From: Bradyrhizobium sp. MOS003
GTDB taxonomy: Bacteria; Pseudomonadota; Alphaproteobacteria; Rhizobiales; Xanthobacteraceae
DNA: 64,000 nt
Direction: 5' to 3'
Assembly (NCBI RefSeq): GCF_003020125.1
Contig: NZ_PYFW01000001.1
Location: 992,001 to 1,056,000 of the forward strand
The notes under the pieces were generated by a model, which ran no database searches, was not told the DNA's origin, and was given only the letters and a program-made list of their open reading frames with translations. Below, one piece after another: positions 33,270 through 41,574 of this stretch. The translations under genes and the position numbers were made by a program. Every line of letters starts with the position of its first letter. Positions within the stretch are counted from its first letter, which is position 1.

Positions 33270-34928
33270 ATGCTTATGAAGAAGACCACACGCGCGGCAT
33301 TGATCGCGGTGCTCGCACTCACGACAGCGGCGGCATGGCCGCGCGCCGTCAGTGCCGAAACAGTGCTGCGCATTGGCATGACCGCTGCCGATATTCCGCG
33401 CACGCTGGGCCAGCCCGACCAGGGCTTTGAAGGTAACCGCTTCACCGGCCTCACCATGTATGACGCGCTGACCGGCTGGGACCTGTCCTCCGCCGAGAAG
33501 GCGAGCGTGGTTATTCCCGGCCTCGCGACCGAATGGAAGGTCGACGATGCCGACAAGACCAAATGGACCTTCAAACTGCGCCCCGGCGTCACCTTCCACG
33601 ACGGCTCGCCCTTCAACGCGGATGCGGTGGTGTGGAACGTCGAGAAGGTGCTGAAGCAGGACGCCCCGCAGTTCGACGCCAGCCAGGTCGGTGTCACGGC
33701 CTCGCGCATGCCGACGCTGGCCTCTGCCAGGAAGATCGACGACATGACGGTCGAGCTCACCACCAAGGAGCCCGACAGCTTCCTGCCGATCAACCTCACC
33801 AACCTGTTCATGGCGAGCCCGGCGAAGTGGCAGCACTTCTACGACAAGGCCGAAGGCGCGGACGCCAAGGCCAAGTCGCAGGCGGCCTGGACTGCGTTCG
33901 CCAAGGATGCCGCGGGCACCGGTCCGTGGAAGATGGCGAGCTTCACGCCGCGCGAGCGGCTCGAACTCGTGAAGAACGCGAATTATTGGGACAAGGCGCG
34001 CGTGCCCAAGGTCGACAAGATGGTGCTGCTGCCGATGCCGGAAGCCAACGCGCGTACCGCGGCGCTGCTCTCCGGGCAGGTCGATTGGGTCGAGGCACCG
34101 GCGCCGGACGCTCTGCCCGAGCTGAAGCAGCGCGGCTTCAAGCTCTACGCCAACGAGCAGCCGCATGTCTGGCCCTGGCAGTTCTCCCGCGTCGAGGGCT
34201 CGCCCTGGAACGACATCCGCGTGCGCAAGGCCGCGAACCTCTGTATCGATCGTGAAGGCCTCAAGGACGGCTTGCTCGCCGGCCTGATGGTGCCCGCGAC
34301 CGGCACCTTCGAGCCCGGGCATCCCTGGCGCGGCAAGCCGACCTTCGAAATCAAGTACGACAAGGCGGCTGCGCAGAAGCTGATGCAGGAGGCCGGCTTT
34401 GGTCCCAACAAGAAGCTGACGGTGAAGACGCAGACGTCGGCGTCCGGTTCGGGCCAGATGCAGCCGCTGGCGATGAACGAATATCTCCAGCAGGCGCTGG
34501 CCGAATGCTATTTCGACGTGAAGCTCGACGTCATCGAGTGGAATACGCTGTTCACCAACTGGCGCCGCGGCGCCAAGGACCCCTCGGCCAACGGCTCTAA
34601 CGCGACCAACGTCACCTATGCGGCGATGGATCCGTTCTTCGCGCTGGTGCGCTTCCTGCAATCGGGCATGGCGCCGCCGGTCTCGAACAATTGGGGCTTC
34701 ATCAACAACCCCAAGTTCGACGAGCTGGTGAAGAAGGCGCGCCAGACCTTCGATCCTGCCGCGCGCGATGCCGCGCTCGCCGAACTGCATGCCGCCTCCG
34801 TCGACGACGCGGCCTTCCTCTACGTCGCCCACGACGTCGGCCCCCGCGCGATAAGCCCGAAGGTCACGGGCGTCGTGCAGCCGAAGAGCTGGTTCATCGA
34901 CTTCTCGCTGGTTTCGATCGCGCCGTAG
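33270..34928 (+). CDS. Dipeptide/nickel-type ABC substrate-binding protein, first gene of dpp-type operon
   Basis: 552 residues; ATG 33270 (33276 also possible) with a signal peptide (ALIAVLALTTAAAWPRAVSA). It shares the long identical motif PGLATEWKVDDADKTKW with the divergent paralogue. FHDGSPFNADAVVWNVEKVL and GTGPWKMASFTPRERLELV are conserved. It delivers a peptide- or amide-like ligand to the permeases encoded downstream. A family A repeat lies between it and the first permease gene, which may uncouple their expression so that more binding protein is made. Confidence 0.9.
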   Translation: MLMKKTTRAALIAVLALTTAAAWPRAVSAETVLRIGMTAADIPRTLGQPDQGFEGNRFTGLTMYDALTGWDLSSAEKASVVIPGLATEWKVDDADKTKWTFKLRPGVTFHDGSPFNADAVVWNVEKVLKQDAPQFDASQVGVTASRMPTLASARKIDDMTVELTTKEPDSFLPINLTNLFMASPAKWQHFYDKAEGADAKAKSQAAWTAFAKDAAGTGPWKMASFTPRERLELVKNANYWDKARVPKVDKMVLLPMPEANARTAALLSGQVDWVEAPAPDALPELKQRGFKLYANEQPHVWPWQFSRVEGSPWNDIRVRKAANLCIDREGLKDGLLAGLMVPATGTFEPGHPWRGKPTFEIKYDKAAAQKLMQEAGFGPNKKLTVKTQTSASGSGQMQPLAMNEYLQQALAECYFDVKLDVIEWNTLFTNWRRGAKDPSANGSNATNVTYAAMDPFFALVRFLQSGMAPPVSNNWGFINNPKFDELVKKARQTFDPAARDAALAELHAASVDDAAFLYVAHDVGPRAISPKVTGVVQPKSWFIDFSLVSIAP

Positions 34929-34950
34929 TTCGCGCCGCATACTCGGTGCA

Positions 34951-35102
34951 CCCTCTCCCCCTGTGGGAGAGGGTGGCTTCGCCAAGCGAAGCCGGGTGAG
35001 GGGTATCTCTCCGCGAGCGCCCCTCTCCCATCCGATATTGCTACAGCGGTAGAACCCCTCATCCGGCGCTTCGCGCCACCTTCTCCCACAAGGGGAGAAG
35101 GG
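34951..35102. repeat. Dispersed inverted repeat, family A, inside the dpp-type operon
   Basis: Hairpins CCCTCTCCCCCTGTGGGAGAGGG, GGCTTCGCCAAGCGAAGCC and a closing CTTCTCCCACAAGGGGAGAAGG. It fills the 191-bp gap between the binding-protein gene and the first permease. As RNA it would form a stable structure able to protect the upstream mRNA segment or attenuate the downstream one. Confidence 0.8.
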
Positions 35103-35119
35103 AAGAAAAAGAAAACAAC

Positions 35120-36073
35120 GTGCTTGCCTATATCGCCAGACGCATCGTCTACGTCATTCCGATCGTCATCAGCGTCGCGCTGGTGTGTTTTCTGCTCGTG
35201 CACATCACGCCGGGCGATCCACTGGTCGCGGTGCTCCCCGCAGATGCCTCGCAGGAGCTGGCGGCGCAGCTCCGGTCCGCCTACGGCTTTGATCGCCCGC
35301 TGCCGGTGCAGTTCGGCTTGTGGCTGATGCGCGCGCTGCACGGCGATCTCGGCAATTCCATCGCGACGGGGCGCCCCGTGCTCGCCGAAGTCTTGCGCGC
35401 CGTCAGCAACACCGTCACGCTGGCGATTGCCGCCGCCATCATCGGTTTCACCATGGGCATCCTGCTCGGTCTGATCGCCGGCTATTTCCGTGAGACCTGG
35501 ATCGACAAGCTCGCGACCTCCTTTGCCATCGCGGGCGTGTCGGTGCCGCATTACTGGCTCGGCATGGTGCTCGTCATCATCTTCTCGGTGCAGCTCAACT
35601 GGCTGCCCGCGGTCGGCGCCGGGCCGAACGGCTCCAACTCCTGGGCCTGGGACTGGGCGCATCTGAAATATCTGGTGCTGCCGGCGATCACGACATCGGT
35701 GATTCCGATGGGCATCGTCACCCGCACGGTGCGCGCGCTGACCGGTGACATTCTCAGCCAGGACTTCGTCGAGGCCTTGCGCGCCAAGGGGCTGCACGAG
35801 CGCGGCGTGTTCCGCCACGTCGTCAAGAACGCCGCGCCGACCGCGCTGGCGGTGATGGGGCTTCAATTGGGTTACATGCTCGGCGGCTCGATCCTGATCG
35901 AGACTGTGTTCTCCTGGCCGGGCTCGGGCTTCCTGCTCAACTCCGCGATCTTCCAGCGCGACCTGCCGCTGCTGCAGGGCACGATCCTGATCCTGGCGCT
36001 GTTCTTCGTGTTCCTCAATCTCATGGTCGACATCGCCCAAGCCGCGATCGATCCGCGCATCAAGCGGGGCTAG
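35120..36073 (+). CDS. Dipeptide-type ABC transporter permease (DppB-like)
   Basis: 317 residues from a GTG start with only a poor purine-rich leader. The DppB/OppB pattern is complete: MLAYIARRIVYVIPIVISV first helix, HITPGDPLVAVL periplasmic segment, the EAA loop DFVEALRAKGLHERGVFRHVVKNAA, and ETVFSWPGSGFLL. Six membrane helices. Partner of the DppC-like gene. Confidence 0.93.
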   Translation: MLAYIARRIVYVIPIVISVALVCFLLVHITPGDPLVAVLPADASQELAAQLRSAYGFDRPLPVQFGLWLMRALHGDLGNSIATGRPVLAEVLRAVSNTVTLAIAAAIIGFTMGILLGLIAGYFRETWIDKLATSFAIAGVSVPHYWLGMVLVIIFSVQLNWLPAVGAGPNGSNSWAWDWAHLKYLVLPAITTSVIPMGIVTRTVRALTGDILSQDFVEALRAKGLHERGVFRHVVKNAAPTALAVMGLQLGYMLGGSILIETVFSWPGSGFLLNSAIFQRDLPLLQGTILILALFFVFLNLMVDIAQAAIDPRIKRG

Positions 36074-36113
36074 TGGGATGAGTCCAGCTGTAGTCACACA
36101 AAAGGTGCGCTCC

Positions 36114-36230
36114 ATCCCCCGCTCGCGGGGGAGGGTTGGGGAGAGGGTGTCTCCTCAATCGAGACCCCCCAAGAGGAGAGAACCCTCACCCGGCGCTACG
36201 CGCCGACCTCTCCCGCAAGCGGGAGAGGTG
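36114..36230. repeat. Dispersed inverted repeat, family A, between the two permease genes
   Basis: CATCCCCCGCTCGCGGGGGAGGG at one end and CTCTCCCGCAAGCGGGAGAGG at the other, with a GGCGCTACGCGCC inner hairpin. It lies in the 207-bp gap between the two permease genes, the second family A element in this operon. Confidence 0.8.
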
Positions 36231-36280
36231 CACCACCTTCTTGATGCCCATCGAGCGTACCAATTTCCGGGAGCTTGCCG

Positions 36281-37183
36281 ATGAGCGAGCTTCCGTTGTC
36301 CGCGACCGCCGACGCCGCGCTCCAGGCCGCACCGGCCACCAAGGCGCGCGGTTATTGGGCGACCGTCGGCCGCCGCATCCGGCGTGACAAGGTCAGCATG
36401 GCCTGCGCGCTGGTGCTGCTGCTGATCTTCCTGTCCGCGATCCTCGCGCCATGGCTCGGCCTGGAAGATCCCTACAAGGGCTCGATGATCCGCCGCCTGC
36501 GCCACATCGGCACGTCAGGCTACCCTCTCGGCACCGACGAACTCGGCCGCGACATGCTGGCGCGGCTGATCTATGGCGGGCGGCTGTCGCTGGTGATCGG
36601 CATCCTGCCCGTGATCCTTGCGTTCTGCATCGGCACCTCGCTGGGTCTCGTCGCCGGCTATGTCGGCGGCAAGCTCAATACCGCGATCATGCGCACGATC
36701 GACGTGTTCTACGCCTTCCCCTCGGTGCTGCTGGCGATCGCGATCTCCGGCGCGCTCGGCGCCGGCATCCTCAATTCCATCGTGTCGCTGACCGTCGTGT
36801 TCGTGCCGCAGATCACCCGCGTCGCCGAAAGCGTCACCACGGGCGTGCGCAACATGGACTTCGTCGAGGCCGCGCGCGCTTCGGGCGCCGGGCCCTTCAC
36901 CATCATGCGCGTGCACATTCTCGGCAATGTGCTGGGCTCGATCTTCGTCTACGCCACCAGTCTCATTTCGGTCTCGATGATTCTGGCGGCAGGTCTCTCC
37001 TTCCTCGGCCTCGGCACCAAGCCGCCGGAGCCCGAATGGGGCCTGATGCTCAACACGCTCCGCACCGCGATCTACGTCAACCCGTGGGTTGCCGCGTTGC
37101 CGGGCGCCATGATCTTCGCGGTCTCGATCTGCTTCAATCTGCTCTCGGACGGCCTGCGCAGCGCCATGGATATCAGGAACTAG
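36281..37183 (+). CDS. Dipeptide-type ABC transporter permease (DppC-like)
   Basis: 300 residues. The ATG at 36281 has GGGAG 7-8 bases upstream; the TTG two codons earlier is less likely. N-terminal cytoplasmic tail, then ACALVLLLIFLSAILAPWLG, the HLGTDELGRD-type motif as GYPLGTDELGRDMLARLIYG, and the EAA loop DFVEAARASGAGPFTIMRVHIL. Six helices. Pairs with the DppB-like subunit. Confidence 0.93.
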   Translation: MSELPLSATADAALQAAPATKARGYWATVGRRIRRDKVSMACALVLLLIFLSAILAPWLGLEDPYKGSMIRRLRHIGTSGYPLGTDELGRDMLARLIYGGRLSLVIGILPVILAFCIGTSLGLVAGYVGGKLNTAIMRTIDVFYAFPSVLLAIAISGALGAGILNSIVSLTVVFVPQITRVAESVTTGVRNMDFVEAARASGAGPFTIMRVHILGNVLGSIFVYATSLISVSMILAAGLSFLGLGTKPPEPEWGLMLNTLRTAIYVNPWVAALPGAMIFAVSICFNLLSDGLRSAMDIRN

Positions 37184-37186
37184 GCC

Positions 37187-38248
37187 ATGAGCGAGACCAA
37201 CACATCCGTTGAAATGCTGGAGCCGATCGAAGACCTTGGCGGCGCCGCGCAGCCGCTGCTTCAGGTCAACGGCCTCACCAAGCACTTCCCTGTACGCGGC
37301 GGCCTGTTCGCCGCGAAGCGTACCGTGCGCGCCGTCGACAACGTCTCCTTCGCGGTCGCCAAGGGCGAGACCGTCGGCATCGTCGGCGAGTCCGGCTGCG
37401 GCAAGTCCACCAGCGCACGGCTGTTGATGCACCTGATGCCGCGCGACACCGGCGACATCATCTATGACGGCATGACCGTCGGGCAGTCGCTGAGCCTGCG
37501 CGAGCTGCGCCGCGGCATGCAGATGGTGTTCCAGGACTCCTACGCCTCGCTCAATCCGCGCCTGACGATCGAGGAATCGATCGCATTCGGCCCGAAGGTG
37601 CACGGCATGGCCGACGGCGCGGCACGGACGCTGGCGCGCGAGCTGCTCGGTAAGGTCGGCCTGGTCCCTGCAAACTTCGCCAACCGCTATCCGCACGAGA
37701 TCTCCGGGGGCCAGCGCCAGCGCGTCAACATCGCGCGCGCGCTGGCGCTATCGCCGCGTCTGGTGATTCTGGACGAAGCCGTCTCCGCGCTCGACAAATC
37801 AGTCGAGGCGCAGGTGCTCAATTTGCTGGCGGACCTCAAGCGCGAGTTCGGGCTGACCTATCTCTTCATCAGCCACGACCTCAACGTCGTGCGCTACATC
37901 AGCGATCGCGTGCTGGTGATGTATCTCGGCGAAGTCGTCGAGCTCGGCCCGGTCGACCAGGTCTGGGATAACCCCGCGCATCCCTACACGCGCGCGCTCC
38001 TTGCGGCGATGCCGTCGTCCGACCCCGACAGGCGTACCGAGCAGCCGCCGATCACGGGCGATCCGCCCAATCCGATCGATCCGCCCCCGGGCTGCCGCTT
38101 CCACACCCGTTGTCCGTTTGCGGAGCCGCTCTGCGCAAATGCGACACCAAAGCTCATCGCACTCGATAAGATGGGCCACGAGGCCGCGTGCTACATGGCG
38201 ATTCCGGGTTCAGGCCATAGCCGCGCGCCCAGGGAGAAGACCGCATGA
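37187..38248 (+). CDS. Dipeptide-type ABC transporter ATPase (DppF/OppF-like)
   Basis: 353 residues, 3 bp after the DppC-like gene. Walker A (GESGCGKST), LSGGQ-type [15 protein letters not shown], Walker B ([12 protein letters not shown]) and the C-terminal oligopeptide/dipeptide transporter domain with its Cys pattern ([14 protein letters not shown]) that in this family can carry an Fe-S cluster. Its last codons overlap the start of the AtzG-like gene, so translation is coupled. Confidence 0.93.
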   Translation: MSETNTSVEMLEPIEDLGGAAQPLLQVNGLTKHFPVRGGLFAAKRTVRAVDNVSFAVAKGETVGIVGESGCGKSTSARLLMHLMPRDTGDIIYDGMTVGQSLSLRELRRGMQMVFQDSYASLNPRLTIEESIAFGPKVHGMADGAARTLARELLGKVGLVPANFANRYPHEISGGQRQRVNIARALALSPRLVILDEAVSALDKSVEAQVLNLLADLKREFGLTYLFISHDLNVVRYISDRVLVMYLGEVVELGPVDQVWDNPAHPYTRALLAAMPSSDPDRRTEQPPITGDPPNPIDPPPGCRFHTRCPFAEPLCANATPKLIALDKMGHEAACYMAIPGSGHSRAPREKTA

Positions 38249-38442
38249 CGAGACCAACACCGAAAGAGATCAAGCCGATCGCGCAAATCGCCGGCGTCCC
38301 CGTCGACGACGAGATCGCGACGCGCATCTCCAGTTCCATCGGGCCTGCCTTCGAAGGCTTCGAGGCCATCGCCGGCACGCTGCCGTTCGACCTCGAGCCC
38401 GCGCTCTATCCGGTCGTTCAGGCGCAGAAGGTGTCGAAATGA
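38245..38442 (+). CDS. AtzG-like small amidase partner (GatC-like, DUF4089-type)
   Basis: 65 residues, overlapping the ATPase gene by four bases (ATGA) and the amidase gene by four bases. The sequence pattern (IAGVPVDDEIATRISSSIGPAFEGFEAIAG, then LPFDLEPALYPV) fits the AtzG/DUF4089 group: a helical pair followed by a conserved hydrophobic-acidic FDLEPA tail. In Pseudomonas, AtzG binds the amidase AtzE in a heterotetramer resembling GatCA and is needed for a folded, active enzyme. The position directly before an amidase supports the same role here. The family call rests on pattern and context. Confidence 0.75.
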   Translation: MTRPTPKEIKPIAQIAGVPVDDEIATRISSSIGPAFEGFEAIAGTLPFDLEPALYPVVQAQKVSK

Positions 38443-39854
38443 GCACCGAGCCTGCATTGATGACGCTCACCGAGGTCGCGCGCGCGATCGCGATGAAGCA
38501 GGTGTCTTCGCATGAGGTGACGCGCGCGCTGCTGCACCGTATCGCGCAGTGGCAGCCGCATCTCAACGCCTTCATGTCGATTGAATCCGAGTCCGCGCTG
38601 AAGGCCGCAGAAGCCGCCGACGTCGAGCTCGCCAAGGGCACTGTGCGCGGTCCGCTGCACGGCGTGCCGCTCGCGCACAAGGACATGTATTACGATGCCG
38701 GCAAGGTCGCGACCTGCGGCTCGCTGATCCGCCGCGATTTCGTGCCGACCGTGACCTCCACGGCGTTGCAGCGGTTGAAGGACGCCGGCCAGATCAGGCT
38801 CGGCACGCTGCATCTGGCCGAATTTGCCTATGGCCCAACCGGGCATAACGCTCATTACGGCCCGGTGCGCAATCCCTGGAATGTCGCCCACATTACCGGC
38901 GGCTCCTCGTCCGGCTCCGGCTCGTCGGTCGCCGCGCGCCTGACGTTTGCGGCGCTCGGCTCCGACACCGGCGGCTCGATCCGCATGCCCGCGCATTTCT
39001 GCGGCGTCACGGGGTTGAAGACGACCTTGAGCCGCGTCAGCCGCGCCGGCGCGATGCCGCTGTCGCAATCGCTCGACACGGTCGGCCCGCTCGCCCGCAC
39101 CGCGGAGGATTGCGCGCTGTTGCTGGCGCTGATGGCTGGCCCCGACCCGGAGGACTCGACCTGCAGCCACGAGCCGCTGTCGGACTATGTCGCCGCGACC
39201 AAGGGCTCGCTGAAAGGCCTCAAGATCGGTGTGCCCACCTCGTTCTACGTCGACGATCTCGACAGCGAGGTCGCGCACGTGCTCGACGAGACCATCGCGG
39301 TGCTCAAGCGCGAGGGCGCCGACATCGTCAAGGTCGAATTGCCGGACCAGCGGCAATTGTCTTCCGCGAGCCAGCTCGTGCTCGCGGCCGAAGCTGCCGC
39401 CTTCCACAAGCGCTGGATGATCGAGCGGCCGCAGGATTACGGTCCGCAAGTGCTGATGCGGCTGCAGAACGGTCTTGCCGTTCCTGCCATCACCTATCTC
39501 GAGGCGATGCGCTGGCGCGGGCCCGCGCTCGCGGCGCATAATGCAGCGACAGCAGGCGTCAATGCGGTGATCGCGCCGGCATCCCCAGTGCCTGCACCGA
39601 CGATTGAGGAGAGCGACGTCGGCGGCGGCCCGAACGCGCCGGCGATGGTGCAGCGGCTGACGCTGTTCACCCGCCCGGTGAACTTCCTCGGCCTACCGTC
39701 GCTCACGGTTCCCTCCGGTTTCACCAAGAATGGTCTGCCGGTCGGCATGCAGCTTATCGGCCGCTCGTTCGATGAGGCGACCCTGCTCACCATCGGCGCC
39801 GCCTTCCAGCGCGTCACCGATTATCACGATCGATTGCCGAAACTGCCGTCATGA
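38439..39854 (+). CDS. Amidase-signature hydrolase, AtzE-like
   Basis: 471 residues from the ATG at 38439, which overlaps the AtzG-like stop; the longer open frame upstream is not coding. The Ser-cisSer-Lys triad is visible: Lys81 in LAHKDMY, Ser156 in the GGSSSGSGSS loop and nucleophile Ser180 in GSDTGGSIRMPA. It hydrolyses a carboxamide or carbamoyl compound in the cytoplasm, probably the product or cargo of the surrounding transporter. Relatives include AtzE (1-carboxybiuret hydrolase), GatA and indole-acetamide hydrolases; the substrate is unknown. ATGA overlap with the next ATPase gene. Confidence 0.9.
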   Translation: MSTEPALMTLTEVARAIAMKQVSSHEVTRALLHRIAQWQPHLNAFMSIESESALKAAEAADVELAKGTVRGPLHGVPLAHKDMYYDAGKVATCGSLIRRDFVPTVTSTALQRLKDAGQIRLGTLHLAEFAYGPTGHNAHYGPVRNPWNVAHITGGSSSGSGSSVAARLTFAALGSDTGGSIRMPAHFCGVTGLKTTLSRVSRAGAMPLSQSLDTVGPLARTAEDCALLLALMAGPDPEDSTCSHEPLSDYVAATKGSLKGLKIGVPTSFYVDDLDSEVAHVLDETIAVLKREGADIVKVELPDQRQLSSASQLVLAAEAAAFHKRWMIERPQDYGPQVLMRLQNGLAVPAITYLEAMRWRGPALAAHNAATAGVNAVIAPASPVPAPTIEESDVGGGPNAPAMVQRLTLFTRPVNFLGLPSLTVPSGFTKNGLPVGMQLIGRSFDEATLLTIGAAFQRVTDYHDRLPKLPS

Positions 39855-40828
39855 CAAACCTCGTCGAGATTTTAGGCCTCAACATCCGCTTCACCGGCGA
39901 GCGCACAGTCTATGCCGTGAACGACCTCAGTCTGTCGCTGCGCAACAGCGAGGTGCTGGGCCTGCTCGGCGAGTCCGGTTCGGGCAAGAGCGTGACGCTG
40001 CGCGCGCTGATGCGGCTGTTGCCGAAGAAGCGCACGCAGATATCGGGCAGCGTCAACGTCATGGGCCGCGACGTGCTCGCCATGAATGACGACGAGCTGT
40101 CGTCGTTCCGCGGCCAGACCGTGTCGATGATCTTCCAGGAGCCGGCGTTGGCGCTGGATCCGGTCTACACTATCGGTGCGCAGATCGCCGAAAGCGTCGT
40201 GCGCCACGAAGGCAAGAGCTACGCGGAGGGCAGGGCGCGCGCGCTCGACATGCTCGAGGTCGTGCGCATTCCCTCCGCGAAACGCCGGCTCGATGCCTAT
40301 CCGCACGAGATGTCCGGCGGCATGCGCCAGCGCGCGATGATCGCGCTGGCGTTGGCCTGCCGGCCCAAAATCCTGCTGGCCGACGAGCCGACCACCGCAC
40401 TCGATGCCACCGTGCAGATCCAGATCCTGCTGCTGCTGCGCGAGCTTCAGCGCGAGTTCGGCATGTCCGTCATCTTCGTCACCCACGACATCGGTGTGGC
40501 CATCGAGATCTGCGACCGTGTCGCGGTGATGTATGCCGGCCAGATCGTGGAGCAGGGCACGCTGCGCGACATCGTGCGCAGCCCGATGCACCCCTACGCC
40601 AGGGGCCTGCTCGCCTCGACCATTCACGGCGCCAAGCGGGGCGCCCGGCTCGAAACCATCCCCGGCACGCCGCCCTCGCTGGCCGAGAAACCCCACAATT
40701 GCTCCTTCGCCCCGCGCTGCGCCGTTGCGCAGCCGCGTTGCCTGGAGCAATTGCCTGCCAATGTGGCGGTTGGACCAGACCGGGCGGCGCGATGTGTGCT
40801 GGCGGAGCAGGCGGCGGCGCTGTCATAA
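39851..40828 (+). CDS. Dipeptide-type ABC transporter ATPase (DppD/OppD-like)
   Basis: 325 residues. Walker A (GESGSGKSV), [16 protein letters not shown] signature, Walker B ([12 protein letters not shown]), switch His (VTHDIGVA) and the C-terminal Cys-containing oligopeptide transporter domain ([15 protein letters not shown]). It completes the transporter (binding protein, two permeases, two ATPases) and is separated from its partner ATPase gene only by the AtzG-like/amidase pair. Confidence 0.93.
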   Translation: MTNLVEILGLNIRFTGERTVYAVNDLSLSLRNSEVLGLLGESGSGKSVTLRALMRLLPKKRTQISGSVNVMGRDVLAMNDDELSSFRGQTVSMIFQEPALALDPVYTIGAQIAESVVRHEGKSYAEGRARALDMLEVVRIPSAKRRLDAYPHEMSGGMRQRAMIALALACRPKILLADEPTTALDATVQIQILLLLRELQREFGMSVIFVTHDIGVAIEICDRVAVMYAGQIVEQGTLRDIVRSPMHPYARGLLASTIHGAKRGARLETIPGTPPSLAEKPHNCSFAPRCAVAQPRCLEQLPANVAVGPDRAARCVLAEQAAALS

Positions 40829-41047
40829 TATTTGAGCGCCGTCGCCGCTGCGCTCCTTCCTTTGAAATTCCTCAGCGGCAACACCGGGTTGTCACAGTTC
40901 ACCGAGGACGGTGTGCAAACGCCGGTCTACTTTGCATGGGGTTGTTTTTCGACTTTTTGGTCGGAGCCGGCTGAAGCGAACACCATTCACACCCCATTCA
41001 TCGCGGTTCCCGTTCCATGCGGCCTTTCTTGGAGAAGGACCTCACCG

Positions 41048-41317
41048 ATGCACATTTCCAACGAAGGCCTGCTCGTCATCCTGTTCGTCGGCCTCGTCGC
41101 CGGCTGGCTCGCCGGCAAGATCGTGCGGGGCGCAGGCTTCGGGATCATCGGCGATATCGTCATCGGCATCTGCGGCGCGCTGGTCGCGAGCCTTCTGTTT
41201 CCCAAACTCGGCATTCGCATCGGCACGGGCCTCGTGTCCGAGATCGTCTATTCGGCCATCGGCGCGGTCATCCTGCTGCTGGTGGTGCGGCTGGTGCGTG
41301 GTGGCGGCCGGCTTTAG
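41048..41317 (+). CDS. GlsB/YeaQ/YmgE-family small membrane protein
   Basis: 89 residues with GGAGAAGGA upstream of the ATG. Three hydrophobic helices: LLVILFVGLVAGWLAGKIV, IIGDIVIGICGALVASLLF and EIVYSAIGAVILLLVVRLV. The family pattern of Gly-rich helices with GWLAG and GDIVIGICGA (transglycosylase-associated protein) is clear. Members are stress-induced in several bacteria; function is unclear. A strong hairpin follows, so it is probably monocistronic. Confidence 0.88.
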   Translation: MHISNEGLLVILFVGLVAGWLAGKIVRGAGFGIIGDIVIGICGALVASLLFPKLGIRIGTGLVSEIVYSAIGAVILLLVVRLVRGGGRL

Positions 41318-41345
41318 CAGCTGTCCGGCTCGACCGACCGGAACT

Positions 41346-41376
41346 GGCCGCCTCTCCCGGACCGGGAGGGGCGGCC
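41346..41376 (+). terminator. Hairpin terminator after the GlsB-like gene
   Basis: A GGCCGCCTCTCCC arm pairs with GGGAGGGGCGGCC around a GGACC loop, 13 pairs with one G-U, followed by GCTTTG. It is 29 bp past the stop codon. The T-run is short, but the stem is very stable. Confidence 0.65.
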
Positions 41377-41574
41377 GCTTTGCACCAAAAAGCCGCAAAG
41401 ACTGTGAAATACCGGGCTTGCGCCCGGGGCAGCCACGGGTAGATGTGGCGCATCGGGGTTCGCGATGACCCCGACATTGGACGCAGTGCCAATGGGATGT
41501 TAATTCGGGGCGCGTACCCTGAATTGCTTATGAAATCAGGGGCCCTGGCCCCCCACCTGAAAGAGATCAGACTG

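Noticed and set aside
38001..38438. Long in-frame extension before the amidase
   Set aside because: It overlaps the ATPase and AtzG-like genes in another frame; ATG 38439 gives the normal amidase N-terminus.
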